From: Cercophora sp. LCS_1
Lineage: Eukaryota; Ascomycota; Sordariomycetes; Sordariales; Lasiosphaeriaceae
Direction: 5' to 3'
DNA length: 64,000 nucleotides
NCBI GenBank assembly: GCA_036250225.1
Contig: JAPZLL010000011.1
Span: forward strand, 248,001 to 312,000
Shown piece by piece: positions 1 through 12,559 of the stretch. The notes under the pieces were generated by a model. That model searched no databases, was not told where the DNA came from, and worked only from the letters and a program-made list of their open reading frames with translations. Made by a program: the position numbers and the translations under genes. Every line of letters starts with the position of its first letter. Positions within the stretch are counted from its first letter, which is position 1.

Positions 1-640
1 ATTCCAGAGAATGATTTTCGAGGACTGTGATTGCAAATTTTCTATGCTTCGGGATTCACGATGCGTCAAGACAGCCAGCAGCTTCCACCTTCAAGACAGG
101 CGAACCAGATATTTGCGTCGGTCCTGACCCACAGTAGGCAGGTAGGTTTGTGAGTTGGGCGCCAAAAACACAGGTTATCCCGTTCTAAGCCCGGCCCAAA
201 TTTTGATTGACGGACGTCGGGCGCTTTTCACGAGAGAGGACTCCTGAGGAAAAAGCAACTGCCCTCACATTGCGAGGATCTCCGCCAGCTGTCCGGTGAT
301 TCGGAGGGGCAGCTTTTGAGGCTCTTTGGTTGGAATGTCGAGTTGCTGATCCCTGCCCCATGCGATATGGTCCGAGCGCCGTGCAGCCGACGGTCGGCTG
401 GTCAGTGCGTTTTGAGAACCTGCTTGCAACCTTGAAGTCTGGTCACGAACAAACCGTCTTTATCAACTGCTGCAGTTTCTTGTCCTTGCAACGTCGCGAA
501 ACTGCGCAGAGCAACACTCTCAATCTCAATATCGATTTTACGCGCGCTATCTGGCTGCGCAAAACCTGTATTCCCAGTCAGAACCGGCTCACGAACACGA
601 ATCCGATCGTTGTATCGACTTCCGATTACTCCGCGCCTCA
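1..640. other. Upstream intergenic region of TAF8
   Basis: I see no convincing gene here. A 114-codon open frame starts at 330 but runs through the likely TAF8 5' leader and matches no family I know. The stretch probably holds the TAF8 promoter and leader. Confidence 0.5.
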
Positions 641-1793
641 ATGTCTCCAGCGCGCGTCGACGACTCCGTCATGATGTTTTCTGACTCGAGAAAGCGTTCT
701 GCGGAGGCGGAAGCCGATGGGAAGGTACATAAGAAGCAGCGCGTTCTGTCGGCAAACGAGCTCGACGCTAGAGTAGACCGATTTGATTTCGACTCCGATG
801 ACGATGATTTCGACGAACTGGAGTCGAGCCTGGTCACTGCTGAGGAACTTGCGAGAGCTGGCATGCGACGCGGCATCGCGCTCACGCTGAGCAAGGTCGG
901 ATTCGAGGGCGCGTCGCCAGACGCGATGGAGAGCTTCATTGCCATGGCAGAGACGTGTAGGGTCACAAACCGGACCTTCTCCAGATCCTTCTAACCCAGC
1001 GGCAGATCTCGCTTCGATGGTTCAAGATGTCAAATCCCTCACGAATGCTGCACGCCGAACGCACCCGATCCCCACCGACTTTGAGCACGTTCTGAAGCGA
1101 TACAATCTCACCACCGGCCTTCTCGATCCCCACCGGAAGCCGCCCATTCCCCGCTCTAAGAGGATCCCTACATACGAGCCACTCGAAATGGACGACGAGA
1201 TTTCGTTGGATCTTCCAGTTCTTGGCGATGAGCTCAATGGTGCCCCCGACAAAGAGAGCAAGAGTTACATCCCCAGCTCGTTCCCCGCATTCCCAAGCAC
1301 ACATACTTATAAGTACACACCTGAAACGGTCGAAGCGGTTGCAGTTCTTAAGGAGCTCCCTCCCTCCGAGATAGCTGGATCGCAAAAGCCGAAGACTGTC
1401 GAGTGGCCTCTGGCCCCGCACGAGATCCCCTACGGCGACCCCAAGAAGCTTCGCGAAGCCGCCGCAAAGGAGGCCAGAGCCGGCGAGGAGGCGCTGCGGA
1501 AGTTGATGCGTGCCAGCAAGGTGGCTAGCCAAAAGGAGTCATGGGCATCTGCACAGAGAGAACCGGCCAGGAAGGAACGCTACGACCTTTGGGAGTCCGC
1601 TATGCGCGAGCTCATCGAGGAAGATGTCAAATCCAAGGGCCAGGAGATCGAAGACATGCATGGGGAGAAGGGCCGCGAGGGTATTGCAGATTACAGTATG
1701 ATCGTCAACTCCGAGAAGATACATTACAGACGAGAGACGGCCCGGGCAAGCAACAGGAAAATGCCGATCTCGATAGATCCAAGCAGAGGTTGA
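641..1793 (+). CDS. TAF8: TFIID subunit 8 (TAF8)
   Basis: Exons are 641-956 and 1006-1793; the product is 367 aa. TAF8 is a nuclear TFIID subunit that pairs through its histone fold with TAF10 in RNA polymerase II preinitiation. Residues about 55-120 form a bromodomain-associated histone fold (AEELARAGMRRGIA onward). The middle carries the TAF8 C-terminal signature around SFPAFPSTHTYKYTPE, followed by a charged helical tail. The 49-nt intron interrupts the histone fold; splicing changes frame and creates a Tyr codon (MAETY|LASMVQ), with a CTAAC branch at 991-995. The ATG at 641 is followed by an acidic, low-complexity N-terminus. The 3' end could hold a further unseen intron, so the last 15 residues are less certain. 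Confidence 0.87.
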
Positions 1794-2547
1794 AGCCTGG
1801 AAAGAGAAGTGCGTTGGGGTTGGCTTGGGAGCATTGGGCGGTGTTCAACACGGTTTTCAGCATGGCTAAGGCGTTTATTCCAACTTGCTTTCTAGCGTGT
1901 CGTTGATAGGTTTCTGTTTATTTTAGACGCGTTCCCTTTTGTATTCTTATGTATTCATAGACATGACAAGATACCCAGTAGCATATGGAGATTTCTCCAT
2001 AGGCGCGTGTGCGATAATCGCCACGCCAATGAAGATTATTCTAGAGAATGTTGCAAACATGCATGAATTCCTTTTCCAGGAAAACTTGAAACTATCCAGT
2101 GTCTTGAGAATCTAATGTGTTTGTCACGGAGAGGCGTCTACCCGACCGTCTTGTGGGCGTCGGCTTGTCAAGGGCCTGTCCAATATTTTTTCGTGACGCA
2201 ACTCTCTGCTCTTGAGTCGTCACCTGGGTTTCGAGGATGGCACCCGAGGAGTTGGTCTGCAAACCCAAACGGTCAGCCACTCCAAGGTGAGGGAGACGCT
2301 GGCAGAATCCAGGTGGTGAGCGCTCAACAGCAAGTGGCCCCAGCTTTGGTGGACTGGCAAAGGTGGCCCCACTTCTTCTCGCGATTGGTTCCGACCCCAC
2401 GATAAACGGACCCTATTTTCCGCCGCACAAAAATTTCGGATTTTCTTAGCTCCTTCAGCTTTGAGCCTCGACGATTTCCAACCCCGAGGGAAACCAGCTC
2501 ACCATTCTTCCACCGAACCTCTGAGTATCCAGAAGGGGCAGACCAAG
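1794..2547. other. Intergenic region, TAF8 to cpc-2
   Basis: Open frames at 2092-2405 overlap on both strands and look like chance. The 3' part is pyrimidine-rich, as expected for the promoter and leader of a highly expressed gene. Confidence 0.45.
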
Positions 2548-3939
2548 ATGGCTGAGCAACTCATTATCAAGGGCACCCTGGAGGGCCACGTAAGTTGTCC
2601 CGTTGCAATTTCTGCATTCTCCTCGCATGCGCTGCTGCTGCTACATTTGCTACGGCGCTGCGAGAATCGTGGAAGTCGCGGCTAACGAACGTCTTTGCAG
2701 AATGGCTGGGTCACCAGCTTGGCCACGTCGATGGAGAAGTACGATCACGAGCGCCAATTGCGCTGTCGAGGACACCCGCTTACCGTGCAAATAGCCCCAA
2801 CATGCTCCTTTCCGGCTCCAGAGACAAGACTCTGATCATCTGGAACCTTACCCGCGACGAGACCCAGTACGGCTACCCCAAGCGGTCTCTCCACGGCCAC
2901 TCCCACATCGTCTCTGACTGCGTACGTTTTCCGACCCGAGATTTTTGGCCGACGGGGCTGGATTGAGAGGACGGATTGCTGATTGGCATTGCAGGTGATC
3001 TCGTCGGATGGCGCCTACGCTCTCTCCGCGTCGTGGGACAAGACCCTTCGCCTCTGGGAGCTCTCCACTGGCACCACCACCCGCCGCTTTGTCGGCCACA
3101 CCAACGACGTTCTCTCCGTCTCTTTCTCCGCCGACAACCGCCAGATCGTCTCGGGCTCGCGCGACCGGTCCATCAAGCTCTGGAACACTCTCGGTGACTG
3201 CAAGTTCACCATCACCGACAAGGGCCACACCGAGTGGGTTTCGTGCGTCCGTTTCTCGCCCAACCCCCAGAACCCCGTGATTGTCTCGGCCGGCTGGGAC
3301 AAGCTCGTCAAGGTATGTCGTGGCGTATTTTTTCCCCTCTGCGCAATTCCGACGGATCCCTAAATGATGTTTGCAACTTTTCTCAAGTATTTGCTACTTC
3401 AGAGCCTTCGGGCTATGAGACCAACACACAGCACTGATACCCACTCGATCCCAATTGTTTTTTGTTGTCAGCAGTGATGTTTTTCGGCACAGCGGCTAAC
3501 AAACTGGGATTAGGTTTGGGAGCTCTCTTCCTGCAAGCTCCAGACCGACCACATCGGCCACACCGGCTACATCAACACCGTCACCATCTCCCCCGACGGT
3601 TCCCTGTGCGCCTCCGGTGGCAAGGACGGTACCACGATGCTCTGGGATCTTAACGAGAGCAAGCACCTGTACTCGCTCAACGCCAACGACGAGATCCACG
3701 CACTTGTCTTCTCCCCCAACCGCTACTGGCTGTGCGCTGCCACCTCCAGCAGCATCATCATCTTCGACCTTGAGAAGAAGAGCAAGGTTGATGAGCTCAA
3801 GCCCGAATTCCAGAACATTGGCAAGAAGAGCCGCGAGCCCGAGTGCGTCAGCTTGGCGTGGAGCGCCGACGGCCAGACCCTGTTTGCTGGCTACACTGAC
3901 AACCTCATCCGCGCGTGGGGCGTTATGTCGAGGGCATAA
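2548..3939 (+). CDS. cpc-2: Guanine nucleotide-binding protein beta-like CPC-2 / RACK1
   Basis: Exons are 2548-2589, 2701-2738, 2795-2921, 2995-3312 and 3514-3939, giving 316 aa, the usual length of fungal RACK1. It is a seven-bladed WD40 propeller that sits on the head of the 40S subunit and scaffolds signalling; in Neurospora its orthologue was found through cross-pathway (amino acid) control. GH...WD repeats are easy to see, such as HTNDVLSVSF, SASWDKTLRLW and SGGKDGTTMLWD. All four introns are GT-AG and the phases close perfectly. The first exon encodes only 14 residues. Intron 4 (3313-3513, 201 nt) is the longest and contains a U24-like C/D snoRNA. The gene ends 465 nt from the oppositely oriented gcn1. 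Confidence 0.96.
3359..3441 (+). ncRNA. U24-like C/D box snoRNA inside cpc-2 intron 4
   Basis: The intron contains, in order: C box ATGATGT at 3364-3370; a guide ending in D' at 3388-3403 (TATTTGCTACTTCAGA); a perfect UUCG-capped hairpin AGCC/GGCT at 3403-3414; C' box ATGAGAC at 3415-3421; and D box CTGA at 3434-3437. GGATC (3354-3358) and GATCC (3447-3451) could form an outer stem. The guide and the C, C' and D' motifs match yeast U24/snR24 as I remember it, and snR24 also lies in an intron of the RACK1 gene ASC1. U24 guides 2'-O-methylation of large-subunit rRNA. The second guide, just before D, does not look like the yeast one, so that target may be lost or changed. Confidence 0.78.
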
Positions 3940-4404
3940 GCGTAAAGCGCATGCAGGTGCGTTGATGACTGGGCGGAAGGGCGTGTTTGCTGGTGCGAGA
4001 AGGGTTTTGCATCGGCACTTTCGGCGGATTCCATGGTGGGGGCGTACTTCGGAATGCTTGTCTCGCTTTTGGTCTCTTTCATGAAAAAGGAATGAAAGAA
4101 TGGGAGCTGGGAAACGCATCACCCTGTCAGCGCGCAGGTAGATACAGTCTTGAGCACCTTGATGAACCCAAATCCGAAAATAATGGCCAACTTTGCGGAT
4201 GCCGTGACGTGTGATGTGATGGAGCCTTGTATCTATGATACGATCTTGACTCTCATGATGTCTACTCATGGTGTTGTGTTTTGCAATGGACTCATTGTTA
4301 GGACTCATCGACAGCAGCATCAACGCAACAACGTTAAGCAATCGCTTTTTCATTTCATGCTACGGTTAAATTGCTTATACACACAATATTTCTTCATACG
4401 CTTC
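3940..4404. other. Convergent 3' intergenic region, cpc-2 / gcn1
   Basis: This holds the two 3' UTRs of converging genes. Short open frames exist on both strands but none looks coding. Confidence 0.5.
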
Positions 4405-7400
4405 TCAATCGGCATCAAACAAGCCAGCCTCGGCGTCCGCCTTCCCAACAGCCATAATCTCCTTCTCATCCTCCACCTCATCATTCGACAGCCCCAAGCC
4501 GCCCTCTCCTCCCTCGGCCTCTCTCCTCTCCCTCACCTGTGCGCCCAGCCTCAGGGCAACACGCTTAAAGTAGTCTTGCATGCTCCGCTTCGTGTTGGGC
4601 TGCAGGTCAGCGGCGCCAATCCACTTGTCAAACACCTTGCTCTCCTCATCTGCCACGGCAAACAGCTGCACGAAGGCTGCCTCGGCAGCCAGCTTGACGG
4701 GGATGACTGTGTCGCGGACTGAGGCGAAGACGGGCGGCGCGAGCAGGCCGAGATGTGGTCTCACCATGTCGGGGTTCCTGCGTGCCATGGTGCGGACGAT
4801 GACGAGGGCCAGACGGCGGGAGTCGAGAGAGCCACCTGGGGGAATGATGGCAGCGAGGGAGGCGAAGATCGCCTTGGTGGTTTCAAAGGGTTTGGGGGCT
4901 TCGGAAAGGAGGAATTTGCCCGTGGCGAGGATGAAGTTATCGGCGATGAAGGGCTACGAGATGGTGAGTTTGCGATGTGGAAAAGAGGGTTGAGGAACTT
5001 ACAGTTTTGTTCGCCATGCCTAGGCATAGGAGCTCGGGCAGGTCGTCGACAAGGGGCGAGTTGAGAAGGGTGTCGGGGCTTTCCTGGAGAACAGCGTTGA
5101 GGGCGAGCACGCTGGAAGGGCTAAAGTCCTTGGTCATGACACGGTTCTTGAGCATGCCTGTTGCGACGTCTTCGGGTACATTCTTGACAAGGGCGCCGAA
5201 GAGCTTGGCGTTGGTGATGGTCATGTTGGTGTCGCGGTCGTCGGTCTCCATGTCGATCAGGCCGAGGACGGCTGTCCGCGACGTCTCACCCATGTTGGCG
5301 CCCGCCTTGCTGATGACTTCGTAGAGCGCCTTGAGCATGGCCGTCTTGACGCCAGGGTCGGTGGTCTTGGATCCCGTCACCAATTCAGCGATCAGAGGGT
5401 CGACACGCGGCGTGAACTTGATGAGCGTGCCCAGTGCCTTGGCGGCGCGGCTGCGGAGAACATCGCTGGACGTATCGGCGAGTGACTTCGCAAAGGTACG
5501 CTGCAGCTGCGGCAAGAAGGGCTTGAGCGCCGTTGGCATCTTTTCCAGGAGGTTGTTGAGCGTCAACAAAATGGCAGACTTGACGTCGGTAGAACGCTCC
5601 GAGACCACACGAATAAGTGGACCGGTAATCTGTGTGACGAAAGGCTTGAGGGAGGCTTCGCTGGTCCTGTCCACAATGTCCGAAATGGCAAGGGCCGAGG
5701 TCACCCTCTGGTCCGAGGTTCCATTCATGAGACCCTGTAGGAAGATGGGGAGAATGGCGTTGATACCCTTTGGAAGTTCGAAGCCAGCGAGATTGTGTCC
5801 AGCAACACCGACAAGAAGAAGCGTCTGCCGCGTCGATGTGACGAGCGCCTCCATCTCCTCCTTCTTAAGCTTCTTGGTAAACTCGCTGAGAGCGCTCCAT
5901 GCTGTCTTAACGACGTTCATGTCCCTATCGTCGAACGAGATCAACAGGGCACGGATAATGTCCTGGTTGTAGCGAGAGTAGTCAACGTCTGCAGCCGCAA
6001 AGAATTTGGCGAGGTGGGTTGCTGTGGCGGCCCGTTTTCGGTGGTCCTCGTGCTTGAGGAGCTGGAGCATGACGTTCATCACCACGTTAAGGCCGTCATA
6101 CTCGTCGATAGAGAGAATAACAGTGTCGAACGAAGTGTCAAGATCCTCGCGCAGCTCATCCTCGGTGCAGTTGACAATGTTGTCCATGAGGGAGTTGATG
6201 ATGTTAGGCAGGCGGCGGTTCATAGCCGCGCCGGCCACCTTGGACAACGAAGCCAATGCCTTGGCGTTGAACGCTGAGATTGGTGGCGTGATGAGTGTTG
6301 GGATGAGGTTGGGGAGGATGATGTTGGAACGTGTCGTCTCGGTGAGGAGGGTAAGAAGGGCGGCCAGAGCATTGTCGGCTTCCTCTTCGGTTCGGAGAAG
6401 GTTGAGGAGGAATGGCAGCACCTGGTCAACCGCGCGCTTGCCCAGGATCTGCTGCAGCGAGTCAAAGGCCTCGGCGGCGGCTTCTCTGACATCCTCGTCC
6501 GAGTCGGTAAGAGCAGTGCGCACAACTGAGATGAGCGTCTTCTCGTGATCCTCGAGCGCCTCAGGCGAGGCAGACGAGATGAGCTCCTTGAGGGCGAGGC
6601 AGATACCCTGCTTGGCATCGACGTCGCTTGATGTTTGCAGGCCTTCCTCGAGTGTCGGGAGCAGGGTGGCGAGCACACCGTCTCCGGCCTTCCTGATGAG
6701 CTCGCCGAGAGCGTTGCTGGCAATGACCTTGTGCTCCATATTGGAACTGCCAAGACGGCGGATGATGAGCTGTGTGAGAGTAGGAACAAGCTCCTTGAGG
6801 ATACGCGGGCTGTGTACCAAGGCCTTCCAGACACCAACAGCTGCGGACCGCACGGCGCCAGCGGTATCACAACGGCAGACGTAGAGAGCTGACAGGATTT
6901 TGTTGCGTTTGTCTTCGCCAAGAATTTCGCGGAGAGATGCGCCGGCTTCTTTGGTAGCTTCTTGGTCTTCCTCCTCGTCGTCTGTCGCCTTGATGCCGGT
7001 GAGGTTGAAGAGCAGATCGCCCACAAGCTCAACGGAGCTGAGTCTGATGCGGTAGCTGTCATCTGCCAGGCCGCGCTCAAGTTCTGGAAGCAGCAGGTCC
7101 ACAGCCCTGACGGCAAAGTTCTTGACCAACAGTCTACCGGCACGCAGGGCAGTCTCGCGGATGGACTCAACGTCATCGGCGAGACCAGAGAGAATTGGCG
7201 GGATGATCTTGGCAAGGTAATTGGCGAAGCTGTTGCCGAAGCACACCGGCAAGAAGATGAAGAGCGACATGAAGCCCTCGCGGACGGAGGGCCTTGACGA
7301 CTCGACATTCTGCAGGATCGTGGGCAGCGTCTCCTCGAGTCTGGAAGTTCCCAAACCAGCGAGGACCTCGCTGAGGGCCTGGGCCGAACCCAGTCTGTCT

Positions 7401-10400
7401 CCGGCGCCTGTGTCGGACTTGAGGGTCTGCATAAGACCGGGAATAAGATCCGGCAAGGCATCCTCGCCCAACTTCTCGACAAGTGACCCAAGAGCGCGAG
7501 ACGCGGTGGCACGAGTCGTTGGCACAGGGTCGACCACTGCAACCTTGAGGCCAGCGACCAGGACGGGCAAATGGGCCACGAGGTCTTTCCTCTCCGTGAG
7601 ATGTGCAAGACTGCCAATGACTTGAGCGGCCTTGCGCTTGGTGTTGGAACGGTCGCCCAAGCCGCGCTGCAAAATGCGACTGACGAGGGCCAGCGAGGGT
7701 GCGTCGAGGTAGTGGACGAATTGAACCTTAATGAGCGAATCCAGCGCCTCGTCCGTGTACTTTGTCGGGTCGCTGAGAGCCTTGAGGAGGATGTCGACGA
7801 GGCTGTGGATTTCGGGGTTGTTGATGACCTCGCCGAACCTCTTCAAACTCTTATTGGCCGCCTGGCGGACTTCCTTGTGGCTGTCGTTCAGGACTGCTGT
7901 CAGAGGAGGAATGATCTCCGGCAAACTCAGGGCCAGTTGTTGGGGGTCGAGGTATGCCATGGCACCCAGGAGATCGCAGGCTCCCTTCTTGCTTCGCCAC
8001 TGGTCGTCATCCAAGCCGTTCAATAGTGTTGGGAGGATTTGCTTGACGCCGTAAGAGCTCAGCTGCGCGAAGCAGGACTTTGCGGCCGCGAGTGCAGCCT
8101 CACGGACGTTGACATTGCCGTCACCAAAACCAGCCAGGAGCTGGGGAACAATCTGAATGACGTAGGGCTCAAACAGCCTCCCAAGGATGGTAGACAGGAG
8201 CTCAAAGGCAAGCATTGCCGACTCCCGCTGGTTGATTTCCTTCTTGTTCTCTAGCGCACTTTTCAGCGTGATGACGACGCGGTATTCCTTCAGCACGGTG
8301 ATGCCTCTTCCGCGCACGAGGCCGGCGAGGCCATACGCGGCGCCACGCTGGGCTGCATACTTCTTGGATGTCATCAGCGTCTCAAGAATCTCATCGAAAT
8401 ATTTGGACGACTTGTCCCCGCAAGTTCGGACCAGCGGAGGCAGACACTCGGCAATGGCGTATTGCACAGTCTCTGAAGGCGTGCTGAGCGTTGCGAGCAA
8501 CCTGTTGATGACGATCGGGATCTTGGCATCGCCGTGCTTGAGATGGCGCGCCAAAGCACCGTACATGATGATGACGGCCTCGTTGACCCGGTCTGCTGCC
8601 TCGGAGCCCTTGTCCGGAGCTTCGAGGGTTTGTTCAAAAGTCTTCATCAGCCTGTCGAGTACTGACTTGCCATGGATCTCGATAGCTGCATTTGCTGCCT
8701 CCAGCATCTCGGCGCGGACGCCGGCGTTCTGGTCGCCAAGAGGACCGCTCTCAATGAGAAAGCTGAAAAATGGTTCAACCTGCGGCTTCTTCAAGTGGTA
8801 AGCCAATTCCTTGAATGCGAGACCGATTCCGTGTCTGGCTTCCCAAGGGTCCGCCAGATCCATCTTCCTGGGCATGCCAAACTCGTCAAGCTGTTGGACG
8901 CGCGGCTTGGCAAGCTCAATGTACGAAGCCCTCAGTTTATCCAGGATCGAGTCCACAACCGCCAGGTTCTGGCTCAGCGCGTCAGCAAGGGACCTCGCGG
9001 CGGCTCTTCGGAGCTGTGCGTCCTTGCTCTCCAAATAGGGGAGCAGCCTCGCCGGGAGGTCTTCGGATACCTCAAAGCCGCTCTCCTCCCAAATGTCATG
9101 GCCAAGCTCAACGTTTTCTTCGTTATCATCATGCGACGCAAGCCATATCTCCTCCGAAGCAGGAACGTCGCTCATGTCGACATCGGAGCTGACGGCTTGG
9201 AGCACTGCTGTGCGGACGCTTGTCTGCGGCACAATAGTACCGCGACCGAGCACTTGAATCTCCTCAGGAGTGATGTTCGGAGCAACGCAGCGCACCGTGT
9301 CCGCGAAGCAGTCCCTGATGATCTTGTAGTGTTGATTGTACTGCTGCATTGATGTGATGAGGGTTGCGAGGACATCAGCCCGTGGGACCGCCTCATCCGC
9401 GCATGTGTCTGTGTGGAAACTGAGAATCTCAATAGCCAGCACCAACTGGGCATCCCGATCATCGGCGCTCTGTCCAAAGCCTCCCCTTTGAAGAATCAGG
9501 AGAATGAGAGGCAGCATGTAGATGAGTGACACAGCGTCGAAGGGGCGCTGTTCTCCGGCAAACCGAAGACGGTAGAGAACTCTGGTGACGAGGTCTTCAA
9601 ATGGCTCCTCCGTCAGGTTTTCCGGAAGAGCGGAAACATCATGGGCGCGGAGAGTGGCAACTCCGATGAAGGGGCGTATCGACCCAAGACGGAAAGACAC
9701 CAACTCGGCACAGGAGATGAGGGCCAAAGGTCCGGTCTCCCCGGTGATCAAGCAAGCACCGGCGTCAATCACGTCCAAGGTGGTCTTGACTGCTGGTCCA
9801 ATCCACCTGCTCGCGTCGGACGGCGGGCCCGTCGCCAACCCCTTGACAACGCCAAATCCACGCTCCAGCTTGGCGGCAATGTGGCGGACATCCTCACGGA
9901 TAGCCGCCTCCTTTTTGAGCTGGGCGTTGACCTTGGCCGTTTCATCAGCCGTGAGCTTCTTTTGCGTCCCCTTCTTCTGCGCCAGCTGCTCTCGGAGCTC
10001 GGCCTCCCATTTCAGCGTGTCGTAGTCCTTTGAGCTCTTGCTTGGGACTGTGCTCTGTTTCTTCGCGAGCACATCCACAAAGGCCGTTCCTTCTGGCGTT
10101 CGGAAGATTGCGGCCTCGAGCGGACCTACTCTTCGCGCCTCCGAAACGTCGAGGTCTTGTTGGATGAGAGCGACAATGCGGGATGTCATCGTTTCGGGCG
10201 CGACGAAGACAAGCTCAGCTGCCGCGCTGTATGCCGCGTTCTTGACTGCCTTCGACTTCTGTTCGTACACGGTTTTTGACACAATCTCGTCGATCAGGCG
10301 TTGTTCATATCTTCGAGCGAGGTCTCCAGGATCCGACCCAATCTTCAAGCAAAGGTCAATCCAGCTTGCTCTTGGAATGATCTCTGGTTTTGCAAGTACA

Positions 10401-12559
10401 ACCAGCGAGCATAGCTGAGCCTCGAGCTGCGCCTTGTCCGCCTCCGAACCAGCACGGTCCCCATACTCCTTTGAAGTTAAGCATATTGATCTGAGAACAA
10501 TGTGGAGATTTGTGTTGTCGGTCTTGGCCAATGCCGCCGCGCTCTCCTTGTCAGATGCCTCGGTAGCTTCGACCCAGTGCCACAACCCGTCGATAATTGT
10601 TTGGGTAATAACGGGTGTGGTGTCCTCAGAGTTGGACGCGGATCGAACGTAGAGGTCTGACAAGGCATCCGCCGCTTCTCGTCGGATTGCTGGTGGGCTG
10701 GCCGCAGAGCAGATGAGGTAGATGAAGGCTTGTGCCCACGCAACTCGCACGCTGGCATCGCTAGACACAAGCGCGGGAGCAACCGCCGAGAGAGCTCGAG
10801 TGAGCCACCTGAGATCGTCCTCCGTGAATTTGGCGTAGATGCGCTGGTTGAGAAGGTAAGATGGTTTCGGCTCCAGAGTCAGGCTGGTCTTTTGAATGGC
10901 CGCCTTTTTGGCGGCGGCATGGAGACTGGAGAGCTCTGGGCGTTGGAGGAGAGCGCCAACACCGCAGAGCACCAAAGCGCCCGTAACGAGACCGCTCTGC
11001 GCCGCAGTTGCGGGGTTGGTGGCAACTTCAGAGAAAACAGCAAGGAGTGGAGGAAAAACAGCCTCTGCAAATTTGACAAAGCCGGGTGGTAGGGTGCCCT
11101 CAGCATCCTTGGAAAAGTTATACAGAACCTCACCGGCGCGCAGAATCCAGATGCGCCTGACCGGTGGCTTCTTGTCGGCGAGCCCTTTTACGTAGGCATC
11201 TGTGACAACCTTAGGTGTCTCTCCCTCGGAAAGGAGAGCGATGGTGCTTGTATTCAGGGGCAGGGTTTCGGCAGTTAATGCTGGCTCGTTTCCCTCCTTC
11301 CCAATCATGGCTGCCAGCCCTGTTGCTACCTTTGTCGCAATGCCATTTGTCGTTGGGAGCGCAAGCAGCATCTCGGAGTGAATGACTCGGTGGTCGGCAG
11401 ACGCAAGTTTGCCCGATTTCAGGGGCCCAAGAACCTCATCGGCCACTTTCTCCAGGGTCGTAAAATCCCGGCTGCCACTCACCAACTCCTTGAAGGCCTT
11501 GACTGTGCCACTGCGGATCGTGGCATTTGAGGACTTGACGCTGTTGAGGAGCGGCTTCACGAAGCGTGCACTCAGCGCTTTCGAAAGATCGAACTCTTCT
11601 GGAAGGGAATGAACCAGGGGCGTAATCAGGTCGTCCAGCACAACTTCCGGCGCTCTCAACAGCCCCTTTTCAAGGGCCGGGAAGACCTCCTTTTCCAGGT
11701 CCTCCAGCGAGACGTAGGCTGAGAAGAAGTCGTCCAAGCCGCCGGCCAGGTGGCTCTGTAGAGGAGTACGAGACCCCACAATCTCGCGGGTATAAAAGGT
11801 GAGGTATTGGGCCTTGAGCTTCTCCAGGATGGGCTTGGCGTCAGGCTTCCTGGAGCACACCCCAGCTATGACGCCGAGGAGGGCGGCGTTCTTCGCCGCT
11901 GGCTGGCTTCCTTTCGCGGCGAGAGCCTGGACTGCTGCGTCAATAACCTTCTCCTTGTCATCCCTAGAAACCAGCTTTCGGAACCCTCTCCGGGTAATGA
12001 CCAGAGCGGACTGGCCCACGCTCCCCCTTGACGCCGGCTGCAAGCATCTTTCCAAAACGTCGGCATTGGCCAGGATGATATCGTTGCCGAGTTTCTCCCA
12101 GAGGGCCGTGCCAGCAAGATTCTGCATCAACAGGCTGCACCACTCCACCAGGACGAAGGCGCTGCCCGGCGCAATGGCCTGCTTCTGAGACTCTTGTCGG
12201 ACGGCGGCGACGAGCGGGGTGAGGATGTCCGCCTCCCCGGCCTTGCATAACGAAACCAAACATTTCTGGACGGCTTGTCGAGACGGCCGGTCGGTATAAA
12301 AGGCATGAGTCCAGAAGAGGATCTTGAGGATGCCCAATGTAATAGTTCGGTCGAGAGCTGTCGCCGCGGGGCACGAGGTGGTCAGCACCGTCTGCAACAG
12401 CTCCAAGAGCTGGAGCGCCCGGGACTCACCTTTCTGGGACAGCTTCTCGTCGATTGCCCGCAATTGGGCGGTTCTTGCAACCGTGGACGACGAGGTGAGG
12501 GCGGCCTTGGCCTCCTTGAGGTCAAGCCCCCCCGCGCCGCTGGCAGCTACTTCGGTCAT
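4405..12559 (-). CDS. gcn1: Translational activator GCN1
   Basis: Exons on the minus strand are 12559-5003 and 4953-4405; the product is about 2,701 aa, close to yeast Gcn1. GCN1 binds translating ribosomes with GCN20 and activates the eIF2-alpha kinase GCN2 when uncharged tRNA accumulates or ribosomes collide. The sequence is HEAT repeats throughout, including the region related to eEF3 in the middle (PEIIPPLTAVLNDSHKEVRQAANKSL and neighbours) and the RWD-binding part after it. A longer open frame to 12634 would start on GTG; I chose the ATG at 12559 (MTEVAASG). The 49-nt intron near the 3' end is needed because the first frame stops soon after LGMANKT; splicing continues into PFIADNFILATG. 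The C-terminus is acidic. Confidence 0.95.

Noticed and set aside
6220..7617. 465-codon open frame on the gcn1 strand in another frame
   Set aside because: Ser/Arg/Pro-rich shadow of the HEAT-repeat coding sequence; GCN1 homology is continuous in the main frame.
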